This document shows, piece by piece, positions 1 to 9,477 of a stretch of 64,000 bases of DNA. Source of the stretch: Nitrosomonas sp. PY1 (GTDB lineage Bacteria > Pseudomonadota > Gammaproteobacteria > Burkholderiales > Nitrosomonadaceae); NCBI RefSeq assembly GCF_022836435.1, contig NZ_BQXC01000001.1, forward strand, positions 2,182,121-2,246,120. The letters are read 5' to 3'. The notes under the pieces are model-generated. The model had not been told where the DNA came from. It ran no database searches and saw nothing but the letters and a program-made list of their open reading frames with translations. Made by a program: the position numbers and the translations under genes. How positions within the stretch are numbered: position 1 is the first letter of the stretch; each line of letters opens with the position of its first letter.

Positions 1-920
1 AAGCTGAATACCTCGATTTTCTGCCCAACAACGAAGCGTGCCGCCGATATTTTCCGGTCCATTATCACAACGAATCTTCCTGAGTTTGCCGCGCCATTCG
101 ATAATCCGATCCAGAGCCCGCGTAACGCGTTCTGATGGAAGCGATACATCCACTTCGATTCCCAACCCTTCACGGTTGAAGTCATCCAGCACATTAAAAG
201 TTCGAAAGATCGGCCATTGGTGAGCTGATCAGCCATGAAATCCATCGACCATGTGTCATTGGGCTGTTCTGGCACAGCCAGTGGTTCCGGCTTCTCCCGC
301 TTTAACCGCTCGCGCGGCTTGATCCGTAAATTCAGCTCCGGCTCACGGTAAATACGATACACACGCTTGTGATTCCATCCAAAACCCTTCACATTACGCA
401 AATAAAGGAAACATAAACCAAAGCCCCAGCGCTTGTGGCAAGCCGTCAAACGTAGCAACCAACCGGCGGATTCCTCGTTCTCATCGGTCGATAACGATAG
501 CAGCTCTCAGAAATGTCAAATGTTGCACACGCCAAAACAATACTAACAGACTTGTTCTGCACCAACCACTGTATTATCACCTTGCGCTGTGAGGGCTTTA
601 CCACTTTTCTCCTAGTACCTCTTTCGGCATCTGGCTTTCCGCATACATTCGCTTTAACCGTTTGTTTTCCTCAGCGCCATCACCTTCATTTCCGATAGCA
701 TGACTGCATCCATCCCACCATACTTGTTGCGCCAATTATAAAAACTTGCAGTACCATTCCATACTCTCGGCATAAATCAGTCACAGGAATTCCCCTTCCG
801 CATGATTCAGTATCTGCATGATCTGGCTTTCCGTAAATCGTTGCTTCTTCATCAGTAAAATCCCTCTTCGTCTACGATAGAAAATTCTACTGCTTTGCTC
901 CTCTAATTTTGGGGGGATTA
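1..920 (-). mobile_element. Decayed IS3-family insertion sequence, truncated by the window edge
   Basis: Read on the reverse strand, an orfA-like start lies at 852 (MKKQRFTESQIMQ, the usual IS3 orfA opening). OrfB (DDE integrase) sequence follows toward position 1, including the WSMDFM and CDNGPENIGG motifs that carry the first two catalytic aspartates. The orfA frame is lost soon after its start and stops interrupt the middle. A single-base loss near 206 breaks the orfB frame between GRSF and NVLDDFN. The third catalytic residue lies outside the window. The outer end is probably in the C-rich stretch near 905-930, but I could not fix the terminal repeat. The copy is almost certainly inactive. 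Confidence 0.8.
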
Positions 921-1216
921 CCCCACAACCTGTGCAGAAAACAACAAAAGAAATGCCACGATGAACCCAGGAAAACACACCCAAATCGCGACTGACCAAA
1001 CATATTGTATCACCTGCTTTTATCGGAAGGTGATTTCTAATAAAACTACTCAATTAATCGCTTTATTTTCCGTTTTAATCAATTCGAATCTATGCATGGA
1101 TTTTCAGTTTTCGATTACTTACGTAAAAATAATGCCATTTAATTTTCAATAGATACTGAATCGCTGTACTTAGATTTTCTATACCCTATCGATAAACGTC
1201 ATTTAAAGGAGAAAGT

Positions 1217-1519
1217 ATGCGTAAGTTCTTAACGACTATCATTCTTACATTTCTATGTTCTGGAGTTGCACACGCTGCAACCAACATTAATACCGCCTCG
1301 CAAACCGAGCTTGAATCTTTACAAGGAATCGGTCCCGCTAAAGCAAGAGCAATTATAGAATACCGTGAGAAGAATGGCTCTTTCGCTTCTGTTGAAGATC
1401 TAAAAAAGGTTGATGGTATAGGTGCTGGAACACTAAAACAACTTCACGATGCAATCACTGTAGAAAACGAACAATCTACCGAATCCACTAAAATCAGCAA
1501 AAAAACAGAAAAAGAATAG
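1217..1519 (+). CDS. ComEA-like helix-hairpin-helix DNA-binding protein
   Basis: A 100-residue protein with a signal peptide (about residues 1-20, ending AHA) and one ComEA-type double helix-hairpin-helix. The motif begins NINTASQTELESLQGIGPA and repeats as VDGIGAGTLKQ. Such domains bind DNA backbone; exported single-domain versions are linked to DNA uptake in competent bacteria. The C-terminal 20 residues are polar and Lys/Glu/Ser-rich with no recognisable fold. A good ribosome site (AAAGGAGA, about 1205-1212) precedes the ATG. It appears monocistronic: an IS remnant lies upstream and a strong hairpin follows. A role in competence is inferred from the family only; no other competence genes are in view. 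Confidence 0.85.
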   Translation: MRKFLTTIILTFLCSGVAHAATNINTASQTELESLQGIGPAKARAIIEYREKNGSFASVEDLKKVDGIGAGTLKQLHDAITVENEQSTESTKISKKTEKE

Positions 1520-1532
1520 CGAAATCAAATAA

Positions 1533-1577
1533 ACAACTAATAATTCCATACAGCCTATGTAAGGAATTATTAGTTGT
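1533..1577. terminator. Perfect 15-bp inverted repeat, probable terminator
   Basis: Arms 1533-1547 and 1563-1577 are perfectly complementary with a 15-base loop, directly after the comEA-like stop codon. There is no long T tract on either side, so intrinsic termination is inferred from position and stem strength. Confidence 0.55.
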
Positions 1578-1646
1578 AATGCAATTATCTTTCAACAGTA
1601 GATTGTGTATGTGATAATCTGAATCATCTAGTATGAATTCAATTAC

Positions 1647-2531
1647 ATGTACAGAACCATTGAAAACTTTGTCGGAAACACGCCTCTTGTTAAGCTTAAA
1701 CGATTACCCAACATCACCAGCAACACTATTCTCGCAAAGCTAGAAGGCAACAACCCCGCGGGTTCGGTCAAAGATCGCCCGGCCCTATCGATGATTCTTC
1801 GTGCACAAAATCGAGGTGAAATCACGCACGGAGACACACTCATAGAAGCGACCAGCGGTAATACCGGTATTGCATTAGCCATGACTGCCGCAATTATGGG
1901 ATATAAGATGATATTGGTCATGCCGGAAAATTTGACTATCGAAAGACGCCAATCAATGAGCGCATATGGCGCAGAAATCATCTTGACCCCTAAAAGCGGA
2001 GGCATGGAGCAAGCTCGCGATATAGCCATAAAAATGCGCGATGAAGGAAAAGGTATCATTCTTGATCAGTTTGCAAATCCAGATAACCCATTGGCACACT
2101 ATGAAGGAACCGCACCTGAGATATGGCGTGACACACAAGGAAAAATCACCCATTTTGTCAGCAGTATGGGAACCACTGGAACGATTATGGGTTGTTCAAG
2201 ATTTTTCAAAGAACAGCGAGATGAAATTAAAATTATCGGTGTGCAACCACAAGAAGGTTCACAAATCCCAGGCATTCGTAAATGGTCTCCGGCATATCTT
2301 CCAAAAATCTTCGAACACGACCGAATTGATCAGTTATTACACGTCTCACAGCAAGAGGCTGAACATTTTGCTCGCCGTTTAGCCAGCGAAGAAGGCATAT
2401 TCGCAGGAATTTCATCAGGCGGCGCTTTGGCGGCTGCATTACAAGTATCTTCACAAGTGGAAAACGCCGTTATAGTATTCATAGTGTGTGATCGAGGCGA
2501 TCGTTATTTATCAACCAATGTTTTTTCGTGA
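1647..2531 (+). CDS. cysM: Cysteine synthase B (O-acetylserine sulfhydrylase)
   Basis: A 294-residue PLP enzyme that makes cysteine from O-acetylserine and sulfide or thiosulfate. The family opening (IENFVGNTPLVKLKRLP), the PLP-lysine motif NPAGSVKDRPA (Lys about residue 42), the TSGNTG phosphate/substrate loop and the GTTGTIMG glycine loop are all intact. The pattern and length fit CysM rather than CysK (about 320 residues). The start is the ATG just after a weak purine stretch. It stands alone between the hairpin at 1533 and the tol genes. The C-terminus (GDRYLSTNVFS) is normal for the family. Confidence 0.93.
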   Translation: MYRTIENFVGNTPLVKLKRLPNITSNTILAKLEGNNPAGSVKDRPALSMILRAQNRGEITHGDTLIEATSGNTGIALAMTAAIMGYKMILVMPENLTIERRQSMSAYGAEIILTPKSGGMEQARDIAIKMRDEGKGIILDQFANPDNPLAHYEGTAPEIWRDTQGKITHFVSSMGTTGTIMGCSRFFKEQRDEIKIIGVQPQEGSQIPGIRKWSPAYLPKIFEHDRIDQLLHVSQQEAEHFARRLASEEGIFAGISSGGALAAALQVSSQVENAVIVFIVCDRGDRYLSTNVFS

Positions 2532-2660
2532 TTGATGCAACACCATTGAAAAAGTCTACTAAAAAATAGTATTCAGATTTTGCTGCAAAACCAAGTGATG
2601 ATACGTTTATAGATGATATGCAATCCATTAACAAATTAATTCATCAATCCTTTATAGCGC

Positions 2661-3071
2661 ATGCCAGAAGTTGATTTTTCATTACCTATCCGGGTTTACT
2701 ATCAAGATACGGATGCTGGAGGTGTGGTTTATCATGCAACACATCTTCATTTTCTAGAACGTGCGCGCTACGAGTGGCTTAGAGAATTCGGTTTCACCGC
2801 AAATTCATTAATTGAAAGCCACGGTATCATATTCATGATACGTTCACTCGAAATTGAATATTCCAAGCCTGCAAGGCTCGACAATCTTTTAACTGTAACA
2901 GTCAAAGTTACACATATTGGGCGAAGTCGTATTACGCTATTTCAAGAAATATTGCTAGAAAATACCAAGCTCGTCAGTGCAACAATCCACGTTGTTTGTG
3001 TAGGCGTCACAACATTAAAACCCACCAGTCTTCCAATGCCTTTACGTGAAAAAATCGGGGATATTCAATGA
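2661..3071 (+). CDS. ybgC: Tol-Pal-associated acyl-CoA thioesterase YbgC
   Basis: A 136-residue hotdog-fold thioesterase. The active-site segment YYQDTDAGGVVYHATHLHF contains the conserved Asp and the YH(A/S) signature of the 4-hydroxybenzoyl-CoA thioesterase-like group. It is the first gene of the tol-pal cluster and its stop overlaps the tolQ start by four bases (ATGA), so the two are probably translationally coupled. YbgC proteins act on acyl-CoA or acyl-ACP near the inner membrane; the physiological substrate is uncertain across the family. Confidence 0.93.
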   Translation: MPEVDFSLPIRVYYQDTDAGGVVYHATHLHFLERARYEWLREFGFTANSLIESHGIIFMIRSLEIEYSKPARLDNLLTVTVKVTHIGRSRITLFQEILLENTKLVSATIHVVCVGVTTLKPTSLPMPLREKIGDIQ

Positions 3072-3748
3072 ATACAACAGTAACACAGGATATGTCGTTT
3101 CTACACTTAATCACTGGCGCAAGCCTGCCGGTGCAATTGGTCATGTTGATATTGACCATGATCTCATTTCTATCGTGGTGGCATATCTTTCGGAAGCTGT
3201 TTGTCATTCGCAGAGAAATCAATAAGACAGACGAATTCGAAGATATCTTTTGGCGCGGCGGCGATTTATATTCGCTCTATCAACGCGCCAACAATTCACG
3301 TTATGAATCTGGAAGCTTGGAACGTATTTTTGCTGCGGGATTCGGTGAATTTAATAAACACTCCGAAGATGCCGATACGGAAGTAGTTATGGAAAGTACC
3401 CGAAGAGCAATGCGTGCAACTTATCAGCGTGAAATGGATCGTTTAGAATCTCACTTATCGTTTTTGGCCACAGTGGGGTCCGTCAGTCCTTATGTTGGAT
3501 TACTTGGAACTGTTTGGGGAATTATGAATTCATTTCGCAGTTTATCCAGTATGACACAAGCCACAATCGCACACGTAGCTCCAGGCATAGCAGAAGCACT
3601 AATTGCTACGGCAATGGGATTATTTGCTGCGATTCCTGCCGTAGTAGCTTATAACCGCTACGCCACCGCGACAGATCGATTGGCTACTCGATTTGAAAGC
3701 TTTATGGAAGAGCTATCTAATGTTCTGCAACGACGCTCCTTTCGATAA
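3068..3748 (+). CDS. tolQ: Tol-Pal proton channel subunit TolQ
   Basis: A 226-residue MotA/TolQ/ExbB-family protein. Three membrane segments are visible at about residues 15-37, 135-157 and 172-195, with a long cytoplasmic loop between the first two. The conserved VGSVSPYVGLLGTVWGIM stretch marks the second segment, and the third has the IAEALIATAMGLFAAIPAV pattern. TolQ with TolR converts the proton gradient into force on TolA to keep the outer membrane attached during division. ExbB is the alternative reading, but the ybgC-tolQRAB-pal order decides it. Confidence 0.95.
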   Translation: MNTTVTQDMSFLHLITGASLPVQLVMLILTMISFLSWWHIFRKLFVIRREINKTDEFEDIFWRGGDLYSLYQRANNSRYESGSLERIFAAGFGEFNKHSEDADTEVVMESTRRAMRATYQREMDRLESHLSFLATVGSVSPYVGLLGTVWGIMNSFRSLSSMTQATIAHVAPGIAEALIATAMGLFAAIPAVVAYNRYATATDRLATRFESFMEELSNVLQRRSFR

Positions 3749-3769
3749 TCAATATTAAAGCCATCAGCT

Positions 3770-4183
3770 ATGTCACGCCGATCAAAACATCGTCTTATGA
3801 ATGATATTAATGTGGTTCCCTACATTGATGTCATGCTCGTATTATTAATCATCTTTATGGTCACAGCGCCGATGATTAATCACGGGCAAATCGAACTCCC
3901 TCAGATCGGCAAGTCTTTGACTACTCCTACATTACCTTTGGAAATCATCATCAAAGCCAATGGAGATCTTTATTTGCGAGATCGAACAAAAACTTCTGTA
4001 GAACAAAAACTCAATAAAACAGAATTGATTGAAACAATCAAACAAAAGCAGTCTCAAAATCTTGAACAAGCCGTTGTGATAGCCGCTGACAAAAATGTGC
4101 GTTACGAGGAAATCATTAAAGTGATGGATATACTACAACAACACCAAGTACAGAAAGTAGGTTTGCTAACCCAACAAAAGTAA
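3770..4183 (+). CDS. tolR: Tol-Pal proton channel subunit TolR
   Basis: A 137-residue ExbD/TolR protein. It has a short cytoplasmic N-terminus (NDINVVPYIDVML), one membrane helix at about 18-38 carrying the conserved channel aspartate (about residue 20), and a periplasmic domain ending in a hydrophobic strand (QKVGLLT). It lies 21 bases after tolQ and 10 before tolA, in the same operon. Length and architecture are standard. Confidence 0.95.
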   Translation: MSRRSKHRLMNDINVVPYIDVMLVLLIIFMVTAPMINHGQIELPQIGKSLTTPTLPLEIIIKANGDLYLRDRTKTSVEQKLNKTELIETIKQKQSQNLEQAVVIAADKNVRYEEIIKVMDILQQHQVQKVGLLTQQK

Positions 4184-4193
4184 AACACCTATA

Positions 4194-5123
4194 ATGAGTA
4201 TCAACATACTCCATCTTCACCCTTATTCCGAGCCCAAGAAATTTTTATCTGGCGCGCTAGCATTGCTCATGCATATCATGTTCATTGCTATGATGGTTTT
4301 TGGTTTGAGCTGGAAAGATCCTGCACCAGAAGGCATGATGGTCGAATTATGGAGCGAACTTCCCAAACCTGTTGAAGAATCCACAGTATCTCGGGAACCA
4401 CCGAAAGCCGCACCTCCTTCCGAGCCACTGAAACCAAAACCTACCGAGCCCCCTAAGGTTGAAGTTCCAAAAAAGCCAGAACTCAACAAGCAAACGACTC
4501 CAAAAGAAATCGCTCCACCTATTAAGAAATCTGATATTGAACTCAAACAAAAACCCGAACCGGTTAAAGAGAATAAACCAGATCCAGAAGAACTGAAGAA
4601 AAAAGAGCAGGAAGAAAAATTAAAGAAAATTGAAGCGCAAAAGAAGGAACAGGAACAACAGAAACAAGAATTAGAAAAAAAACAAGCTTTAGAAAAGCAA
4701 AAAGAAATTGAAAAGCAGAAAGAATTACAGAAACAGAAGGAATTAGCCGCACAAAAACAAAAAGAACAAGAAGCGAAAGCACGCCGTGAAGCAGAAGCAC
4801 GGCATGCAGCACAGCAAGCTGCGGCAAGAAATCAAATAGCAGGGGAAATTGCGAAATACAAAGCAATGATCCTCGCTAAAATAAGAAGTCGGATTGTAAT
4901 GCCGCCGGACCTTCCTGGGAATCCGGTGGTAGAATTCAAAGTAACATTATTGCCGGGTGGCGATATCCTTGATGTTAGATTGAGCAAGGGTAGCGGTTAT
5001 CAGGCTTTTGATAGCGCCGTTGAACGCGCCATATTTTTATCCAAACCGTTACCTTTGCCGCCAAATCCTGCTTTATTTAACGAATTTCGTAACTTGAACA
5101 TTACCGTACACTATCGTGAATGA
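4194..5123 (+). CDS. tolA: Tol-Pal energy transducer TolA
   Basis: A 309-residue TonB-like transducer. There is one N-terminal membrane helix (about 19-40) ending in SWKD, then a Pro/Lys-rich segment (about 50-115). A long Lys/Glu/Gln-rich helical region follows (about 115-215), then a C-terminal domain (about 220-309) with the VVEFKVTLLPGGDILDVRL strand region and the AFDSAVERAI helix. The helical part spans the periplasm and the C-terminal domain contacts TolB/Pal. The repeats are low-complexity, so the middle region will align poorly to homologues. Confidence 0.93.
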   Translation: MSINILHLHPYSEPKKFLSGALALLMHIMFIAMMVFGLSWKDPAPEGMMVELWSELPKPVEESTVSREPPKAAPPSEPLKPKPTEPPKVEVPKKPELNKQTTPKEIAPPIKKSDIELKQKPEPVKENKPDPEELKKKEQEEKLKKIEAQKKEQEQQKQELEKKQALEKQKEIEKQKELQKQKELAAQKQKEQEAKARREAEARHAAQQAAARNQIAGEIAKYKAMILAKIRSRIVMPPDLPGNPVVEFKVTLLPGGDILDVRLSKGSGYQAFDSAVERAIFLSKPLPLPPNPALFNEFRNLNITVHYRE

Positions 5124-5169
5124 TTGCTATAATCAGCATACATTTTTGTATCCTATAAATTTATGTGTC

Positions 5170-6468
5170 ATGCTTCCTAATCGACTCAAGCTCCTTTTCT
5201 GCGTGCTTATCCTTTCTTGCAGTTGGATAAGCTCTGCGTCATTCGCTCAATTGAATATCGAGATTTTTGGCGGTGGAGCGTCACGAATCCCGATCGCCAT
5301 TGTTCCTTTTGCAGATGAAAATCGACTACAGCCAAATATCACCTCTGTGATCGGTGCAGATTTACAGCGCACCGGATTATTTAAATTGATAGATACTTCA
5401 GGCGCGTCCCCGCATACTCCCACCGAGGTCGTCTTCCCTGACTGGGTTGATCGCGGTGCTTCAGCATTAGTCATTGGGCGAACGATTGTGATGCCTGGAG
5501 ATCAAGTTGAAATACAGTTTCGCTTGATGGACGTGTCAAAAAAGACTCAGCTAACTGGACTTGGAATCACCGTACCATCCTCTCAATTGCGATCTGCCGC
5601 ACACCGAATTGCGGATATTATCTATGAAGCGCTAACTGGTGATGTTGGCGTGTTTAGTACGCGTATTGCCTATGTGTTAAAACAAGGAAACAAATACGCG
5701 CTTCAAGTAGCAGATGCTGACGGTTATAATGCCCAGTCGATCATTGAATATAATGAGCCGATAATTTCTCCGGCATGGTCGCCTGATGGCACTCAACTGG
5801 CCTATGTATCTTTTGAAAACAAAAAACCGGTGGTTTATGTACAAACACTGGCGACACGGCAGCGACACGCAGTAGCCAATTTCAAAGGAAGCAACAGTGC
5901 ACCAGCCTGGTCACCGGATGGAAGACGTTTAGCCGTAGTATTAACCGGTCAAGGTGGATCACAAATCTTTTTAATCAATACTGACGGAAGCGGTTTACAA
6001 AGGCTTAGCAAAAGCTCTAGCATCGACACCGAACCCAATTTCTCTCCGGATGGACGGTATATTTTATTTACCTCTGATCGAGGTGGTAGCCCGCAAATCT
6101 ACCGCATGGCTGTTGCTCAGTCAGAAAGCTCCCACGCGGAACGTATGACTTTTGAGGGAAATTATAATGTCAGTCCAGACTATAGCCATAATGGCAAAAG
6201 CTATACATTTATTCATCGCCATAACAATCAATTTAATGTGGCCGTGCAAGAAATCGGCTCACGCCAAGTACAGATACTAACCAACTCCAAATTTGATGAA
6301 TCTCCTAGTTTTGCACCAAATGGCAAAATGATTCTGTATGCAACTGAAATTAATGGGCGTGGTATATTGTCTGCCGTATCAAGTGATGGCCAAACAAAGC
6401 AGCACCTATCAGTACAATCTGGTGATATCAGAGAGCCTGCATGGGGTCCGCTGCCGAAATGGAAATAA
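5170..6468 (+). CDS. tolB: Tol-Pal periplasmic beta-propeller protein TolB
   Basis: A 432-residue periplasmic protein. I chose the ATG at 5170 (MLPNRLKLLFCVL) because a normal signal peptide ending SFAQ follows it; the upstream in-frame ATG at 5116 would add 18 residues and overlap tolA. An N-terminal alpha/beta domain is followed from about residue 195 by a propeller with repeated WSPDG motifs (AWSPDGTQLAYVS, AWSPDGRRLAVVL, NFSPDGRYILFTS). TolB links TolA to Pal and outer-membrane lipoproteins. The end PAWGPLPKWK is intact. Confidence 0.95.
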   Translation: MLPNRLKLLFCVLILSCSWISSASFAQLNIEIFGGGASRIPIAIVPFADENRLQPNITSVIGADLQRTGLFKLIDTSGASPHTPTEVVFPDWVDRGASALVIGRTIVMPGDQVEIQFRLMDVSKKTQLTGLGITVPSSQLRSAAHRIADIIYEALTGDVGVFSTRIAYVLKQGNKYALQVADADGYNAQSIIEYNEPIISPAWSPDGTQLAYVSFENKKPVVYVQTLATRQRHAVANFKGSNSAPAWSPDGRRLAVVLTGQGGSQIFLINTDGSGLQRLSKSSSIDTEPNFSPDGRYILFTSDRGGSPQIYRMAVAQSESSHAERMTFEGNYNVSPDYSHNGKSYTFIHRHNNQFNVAVQEIGSRQVQILTNSKFDESPSFAPNGKMILYATEINGRGILSAVSSDGQTKQHLSVQSGDIREPAWGPLPKWK

Positions 6469-6502
6469 CAGAATTGATTTTTTAATGACAGAGGGTAAAT
6501 AA

Positions 6503-7015
6503 ATGAAAAAGTTACTGAGTGTTTCTTTGATTGTTTTGTTATCTGCTTGTGCCAGCCAAACAACCCAGCCTGAGGTGGATGATTTAAATTCAGGCAACAA
6601 CATGGGAAATACGAATTTATCGGGTTCAGGATCCGGTAGACCTAGTTATTTCAACCAGTTGCAAGACCCAAACAGTATCTTATCAAAGCGTACCGTTTAT
6701 TATGATTTTGATAGCTATTCCGTTAAAGGTGAGTATCGGGAAATGGTGCTAGCGCATGCCAGATTGCTTCGTGACAATCCTGATGCTAGCATTATTCTAC
6801 AGGGTAATACTGACGATCGCGGCAGTCGTGAGTATAATTTAGCACTAGGTCAGCGCCGTGCTGATGGCGTCAGAAACATGATGACATTAGCTGGTGCCGG
6901 GGATAATCAAATCGAAGCCGTCAGCTTTGGTGAAGAAAAACCTCGCGCGCTAGGAAGTGGTGAGTCGGCCTGGAGTCAAAACCGTCGTACGGATATTGTT
7001 TATCGGGGTGAGTAA
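6503..7015 (+). CDS. pal: Peptidoglycan-associated lipoprotein Pal
   Basis: A 170-residue outer-membrane lipoprotein. The lipobox LLSACAS places the lipidated Cys at residue 16; a Ser/Gly/Asn linker follows. The OmpA-like peptidoglycan-binding domain runs from about 60 to 170, with YYDFDSYSVK at its start and TDDRGSREYNLALGQRRA containing the conserved Asp and Arg that bind diaminopimelate. A ribosome site (GAGGGTAAA) precedes the ATG. The stop overlaps the ybgF start. Confidence 0.96.
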   Translation: MKKLLSVSLIVLLSACASQTTQPEVDDLNSGNNMGNTNLSGSGSGRPSYFNQLQDPNSILSKRTVYYDFDSYSVKGEYREMVLAHARLLRDNPDASIILQGNTDDRGSREYNLALGQRRADGVRNMMTLAGAGDNQIEAVSFGEEKPRALGSGESAWSQNRRTDIVYRGE

Positions 7016-7932
7016 TGATGCTGATACGTGCTTCTTTGTTGATATTGATACTGTGGTGTAATACTAGCTATGCAGGATTGTTTGGTAATGATGAAGAATT
7101 GGAAGCATTACGTAAACAAATTAGTGCAATGGAAGCACGTATCGCTAAGATGGAACAGGTGCTGAATAATCAAGGTTTAATCGATTTATATAGTAAAGTT
7201 GAAACGCTAGGCATTGAGTTAAACAAACTCAATGGCCAAATCGAAACACTGAACAATGAAAATTCTTTATTGCAGAAAAGGCAAAAAGATTTTTATATTG
7301 ATCTTGATAACCGGCTACGCTCAATAGAAGAATCCGGAGTTAAGCCGGCGACACCTTCTTCAACGGGGAAAAACTCTCGCCGTAGCCAGATCGAATCTTC
7401 ACCGGAAGAGTCGGTAACAACTATTTCAGCTTTATCTCCCGATTCAAACATTGATGAAATCGAAAATGATGCATCGGTTGATTTACCAGAACCCAGCATA
7501 TCTTCTTCTGATCTGATCAATAAGCCAATAGCAACTAACGAATTGATTGCTCCAACTGCGGTAGAAAACGATGCGTATAAACAAGCTTATGGAATGTTTA
7601 AAAATGGTGACTATACAAATGCCATCAAACAGTTTGAAAATTTTTTAATTGACTACCCTAATTCCAGTCTTGCACCGGGTGCTGCCTATTGGATCGGTAA
7701 TGCACGTTATGCCTTACGTGATTATCAATTAGCAATTGACGCACAAAAGAAACTCATTAGCACCTATCCGGGTAGTTTTAAAACTCCCGATGCGCTTTTG
7801 AATATTGCCAGCAGTCAACGGGAATTGGGTGATCGGAAAGCAAGTCAACATACCCTTGAAGATTTGATTGCAAAATTTCCACAAAGCAATGCAGCAAAAA
7901 AAGCCAAACAGCGTTTGACTAATGTCAAATAG
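7015..7932 (+). CDS. cpoB: Cell division coordinator CpoB (YbgF)
   Basis: A 305-residue periplasmic protein with a signal peptide (about 1-20), a coiled coil (about 25-105, EALRKQISAMEARIAKMEQV), a Ser/Pro/Glu linker, and C-terminal TPR repeats (about 188-305, starting AYKQAYGMFKNGDYTNAIK). The start overlaps the pal stop by one base; a second ATG follows immediately and may be used instead. CpoB ties Tol activity to septal peptidoglycan synthesis. The linker is longer than in E. coli. Confidence 0.92.
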   Translation: MMLIRASLLILILWCNTSYAGLFGNDEELEALRKQISAMEARIAKMEQVLNNQGLIDLYSKVETLGIELNKLNGQIETLNNENSLLQKRQKDFYIDLDNRLRSIEESGVKPATPSSTGKNSRRSQIESSPEESVTTISALSPDSNIDEIENDASVDLPEPSISSSDLINKPIATNELIAPTAVENDAYKQAYGMFKNGDYTNAIKQFENFLIDYPNSSLAPGAAYWIGNARYALRDYQLAIDAQKKLISTYPGSFKTPDALLNIASSQRELGDRKASQHTLEDLIAKFPQSNAAKKAKQRLTNVK

Positions 7933-8005
7933 TCTTTCTAGTAGCAAAAGCACTATTAATCTTTTTTACCCTTATCAAAACGTACCTTTTTTACGGTAGT
8001 AGACT

Positions 8006-8662
8006 GTGCAAGCGTTAGAAACCGCAACCTTGCGAATCAGCGAGATATTTCACTCATTACAAGGTGAAACAAGCCGAATGGGATTACCGACTGTTTTCAT
8101 CCGACTAACCGGATGCCCATTGCGTTGTCATTATTGTGATACAGCCTATGCTTTTACCGGTGGTAGCAACTTCACAATCGCACAAATTCTAACGCAAGTA
8201 GCTCAATATAAAACTCAATTTGTTACCGTTACAGGCGGTGAGCCACTCGCACAAAAAGCATGTCTACTGCTACTAACCGCTTTATGCGATGCACAATACT
8301 CGGTTTCCCTAGAAACCAGCGGTGCATTGGATATTTCCGAAGTTGATGCGCGCGTCAGTAAAATCATGGATATCAAAACACCCGATTCTGGCGAATCCGA
8401 GAAAAATAATTGGACAAACCTGAAACACCTGACTCAACGCGATGAAATTAAATTCGTACTATGTAACGAAGAAGATTTTCATTGGGCTTCGCGCATGATT
8501 CAGAACCATCAATTGCAAGAAATCTGTCCGATTCTATTTTCCCCTGTGTATTCTAACTTACCTCCGGAAACGCTGGCTGGTTGGATTTTACGCGATCAAT
8601 TGCCAGTTAGAATGCAAATCCAATTACATAAATTGCTTTGGGGTGAAAGCCCTGGACGTTAG
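8006..8662 (+). CDS. queE: 7-carboxy-7-deazaguanine synthase
   Basis: A 218-residue radical SAM enzyme that contracts 6-carboxy-tetrahydropterin to 7-carboxy-7-deazaguanine in queuosine/preQ0 synthesis. The cluster motif RLTGCPLRCHYCDTAYAF gives Cys-x3-Cys-x2-Cys, with TVTGGEPL as the SAM-binding glycine motif. The start is a GTG at 8006, since no ATG gives the conserved ISEIFHSLQGE opening. The next gene, queC, performs the next step 15 bases downstream, so the two form an operon. Confidence 0.93.
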   Translation: MQALETATLRISEIFHSLQGETSRMGLPTVFIRLTGCPLRCHYCDTAYAFTGGSNFTIAQILTQVAQYKTQFVTVTGGEPLAQKACLLLLTALCDAQYSVSLETSGALDISEVDARVSKIMDIKTPDSGESEKNNWTNLKHLTQRDEIKFVLCNEEDFHWASRMIQNHQLQEICPILFSPVYSNLPPETLAGWILRDQLPVRMQIQLHKLLWGESPGR

Positions 8663-8677
8663 AATCAGCAATACATC

Positions 8678-9355
8678 ATGAAAAAAGCCGTAGTATTGTT
8701 ATCAGGTGGCTTAGATTCAGCAACCACATTGGCTATCGCTCGAAACCAACAATTCAAATGCTATGCGCTGAGTGTTCAGTATGGCCAACGGCATCAATCT
8801 GAATTAATCGCCGCCCAACATGTTGCCCGACAGTTACAAGCTCACGAGCATAAATTGATAACCATAGATTTGTCGACATTCGGTGGATCGGCTTTGCTTG
8901 ATGAATCCATGGCTATCCCAACGAGCGGTACAGCTAATGATACGATTCCCACCACCTATGTTCCCGCAAGGAATACCATTATGCTATCGCTCGCACTTGC
9001 CTGGGCAGAAACCTTAGCATGTCAAGATATTTTTATAGGTGTCAATGCAATTGATTATTCAGGCTATCCTGATTGTCGACCGGAATACATCAAAGCATTT
9101 GAAAAAATGGCCAATTTGGCAACCAAAGCAACGATAGAAGGCAAAAAAATCACCCTACATACACCACTGATTCATTTGTCTAAAAGCGATATCATTCTTA
9201 CTGGCATTGCATTGGGTATTGAATACAGCACAACGATTTCCTGCTATCAAGCCGATGACTCAGGACAAGCGTGCGGGTATTGCGATTCTTGTCGCATTCG
9301 AAATGCCGGATTTGTAGCAGCTGGAATCGCCGATCCAACGCGCTATCGCGCTTAA
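8678..9355 (+). CDS. queC: 7-cyano-7-deazaguanine synthase
   Basis: A 225-residue ATP-dependent enzyme converting 7-carboxy-7-deazaguanine to preQ0. The N-terminal PP-loop [15 protein letters not shown] binds ATP. Near the C-terminus [17 protein letters not shown] supplies the zinc-binding cysteines, followed by RIRNAGF. Length is normal. It partners queE upstream; the other queuosine genes are not in the window. Confidence 0.95.
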   Translation: MKKAVVLLSGGLDSATTLAIARNQQFKCYALSVQYGQRHQSELIAAQHVARQLQAHEHKLITIDLSTFGGSALLDESMAIPTSGTANDTIPTTYVPARNTIMLSLALAWAETLACQDIFIGVNAIDYSGYPDCRPEYIKAFEKMANLATKATIEGKKITLHTPLIHLSKSDIILTGIALGIEYSTTISCYQADDSGQACGYCDSCRIRNAGFVAAGIADPTRYRA

Positions 9356-9477
9356 GCAGCAACTCACACAACATTAGATTACTCAATCATTTCATTATCC
9401 ATTGCATGAATTCGAGTTGCTAATGGTAATATATGGCTCTGGTTGATTTACAAAAATTTCAAAGGATTAGTATCGTA

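Noticed and set aside
4223-4866. Reverse frames rich in Phe/Leu and Gly/Ser
   Set aside because: Shadows of the Lys/Glu/Pro-rich tolA coding sequence.
5116-5169. Longer N-terminus for TolB
   Set aside because: The extra 18 residues precede a normal signal peptide and overlap tolA; the ATG at 5170 fits the family.
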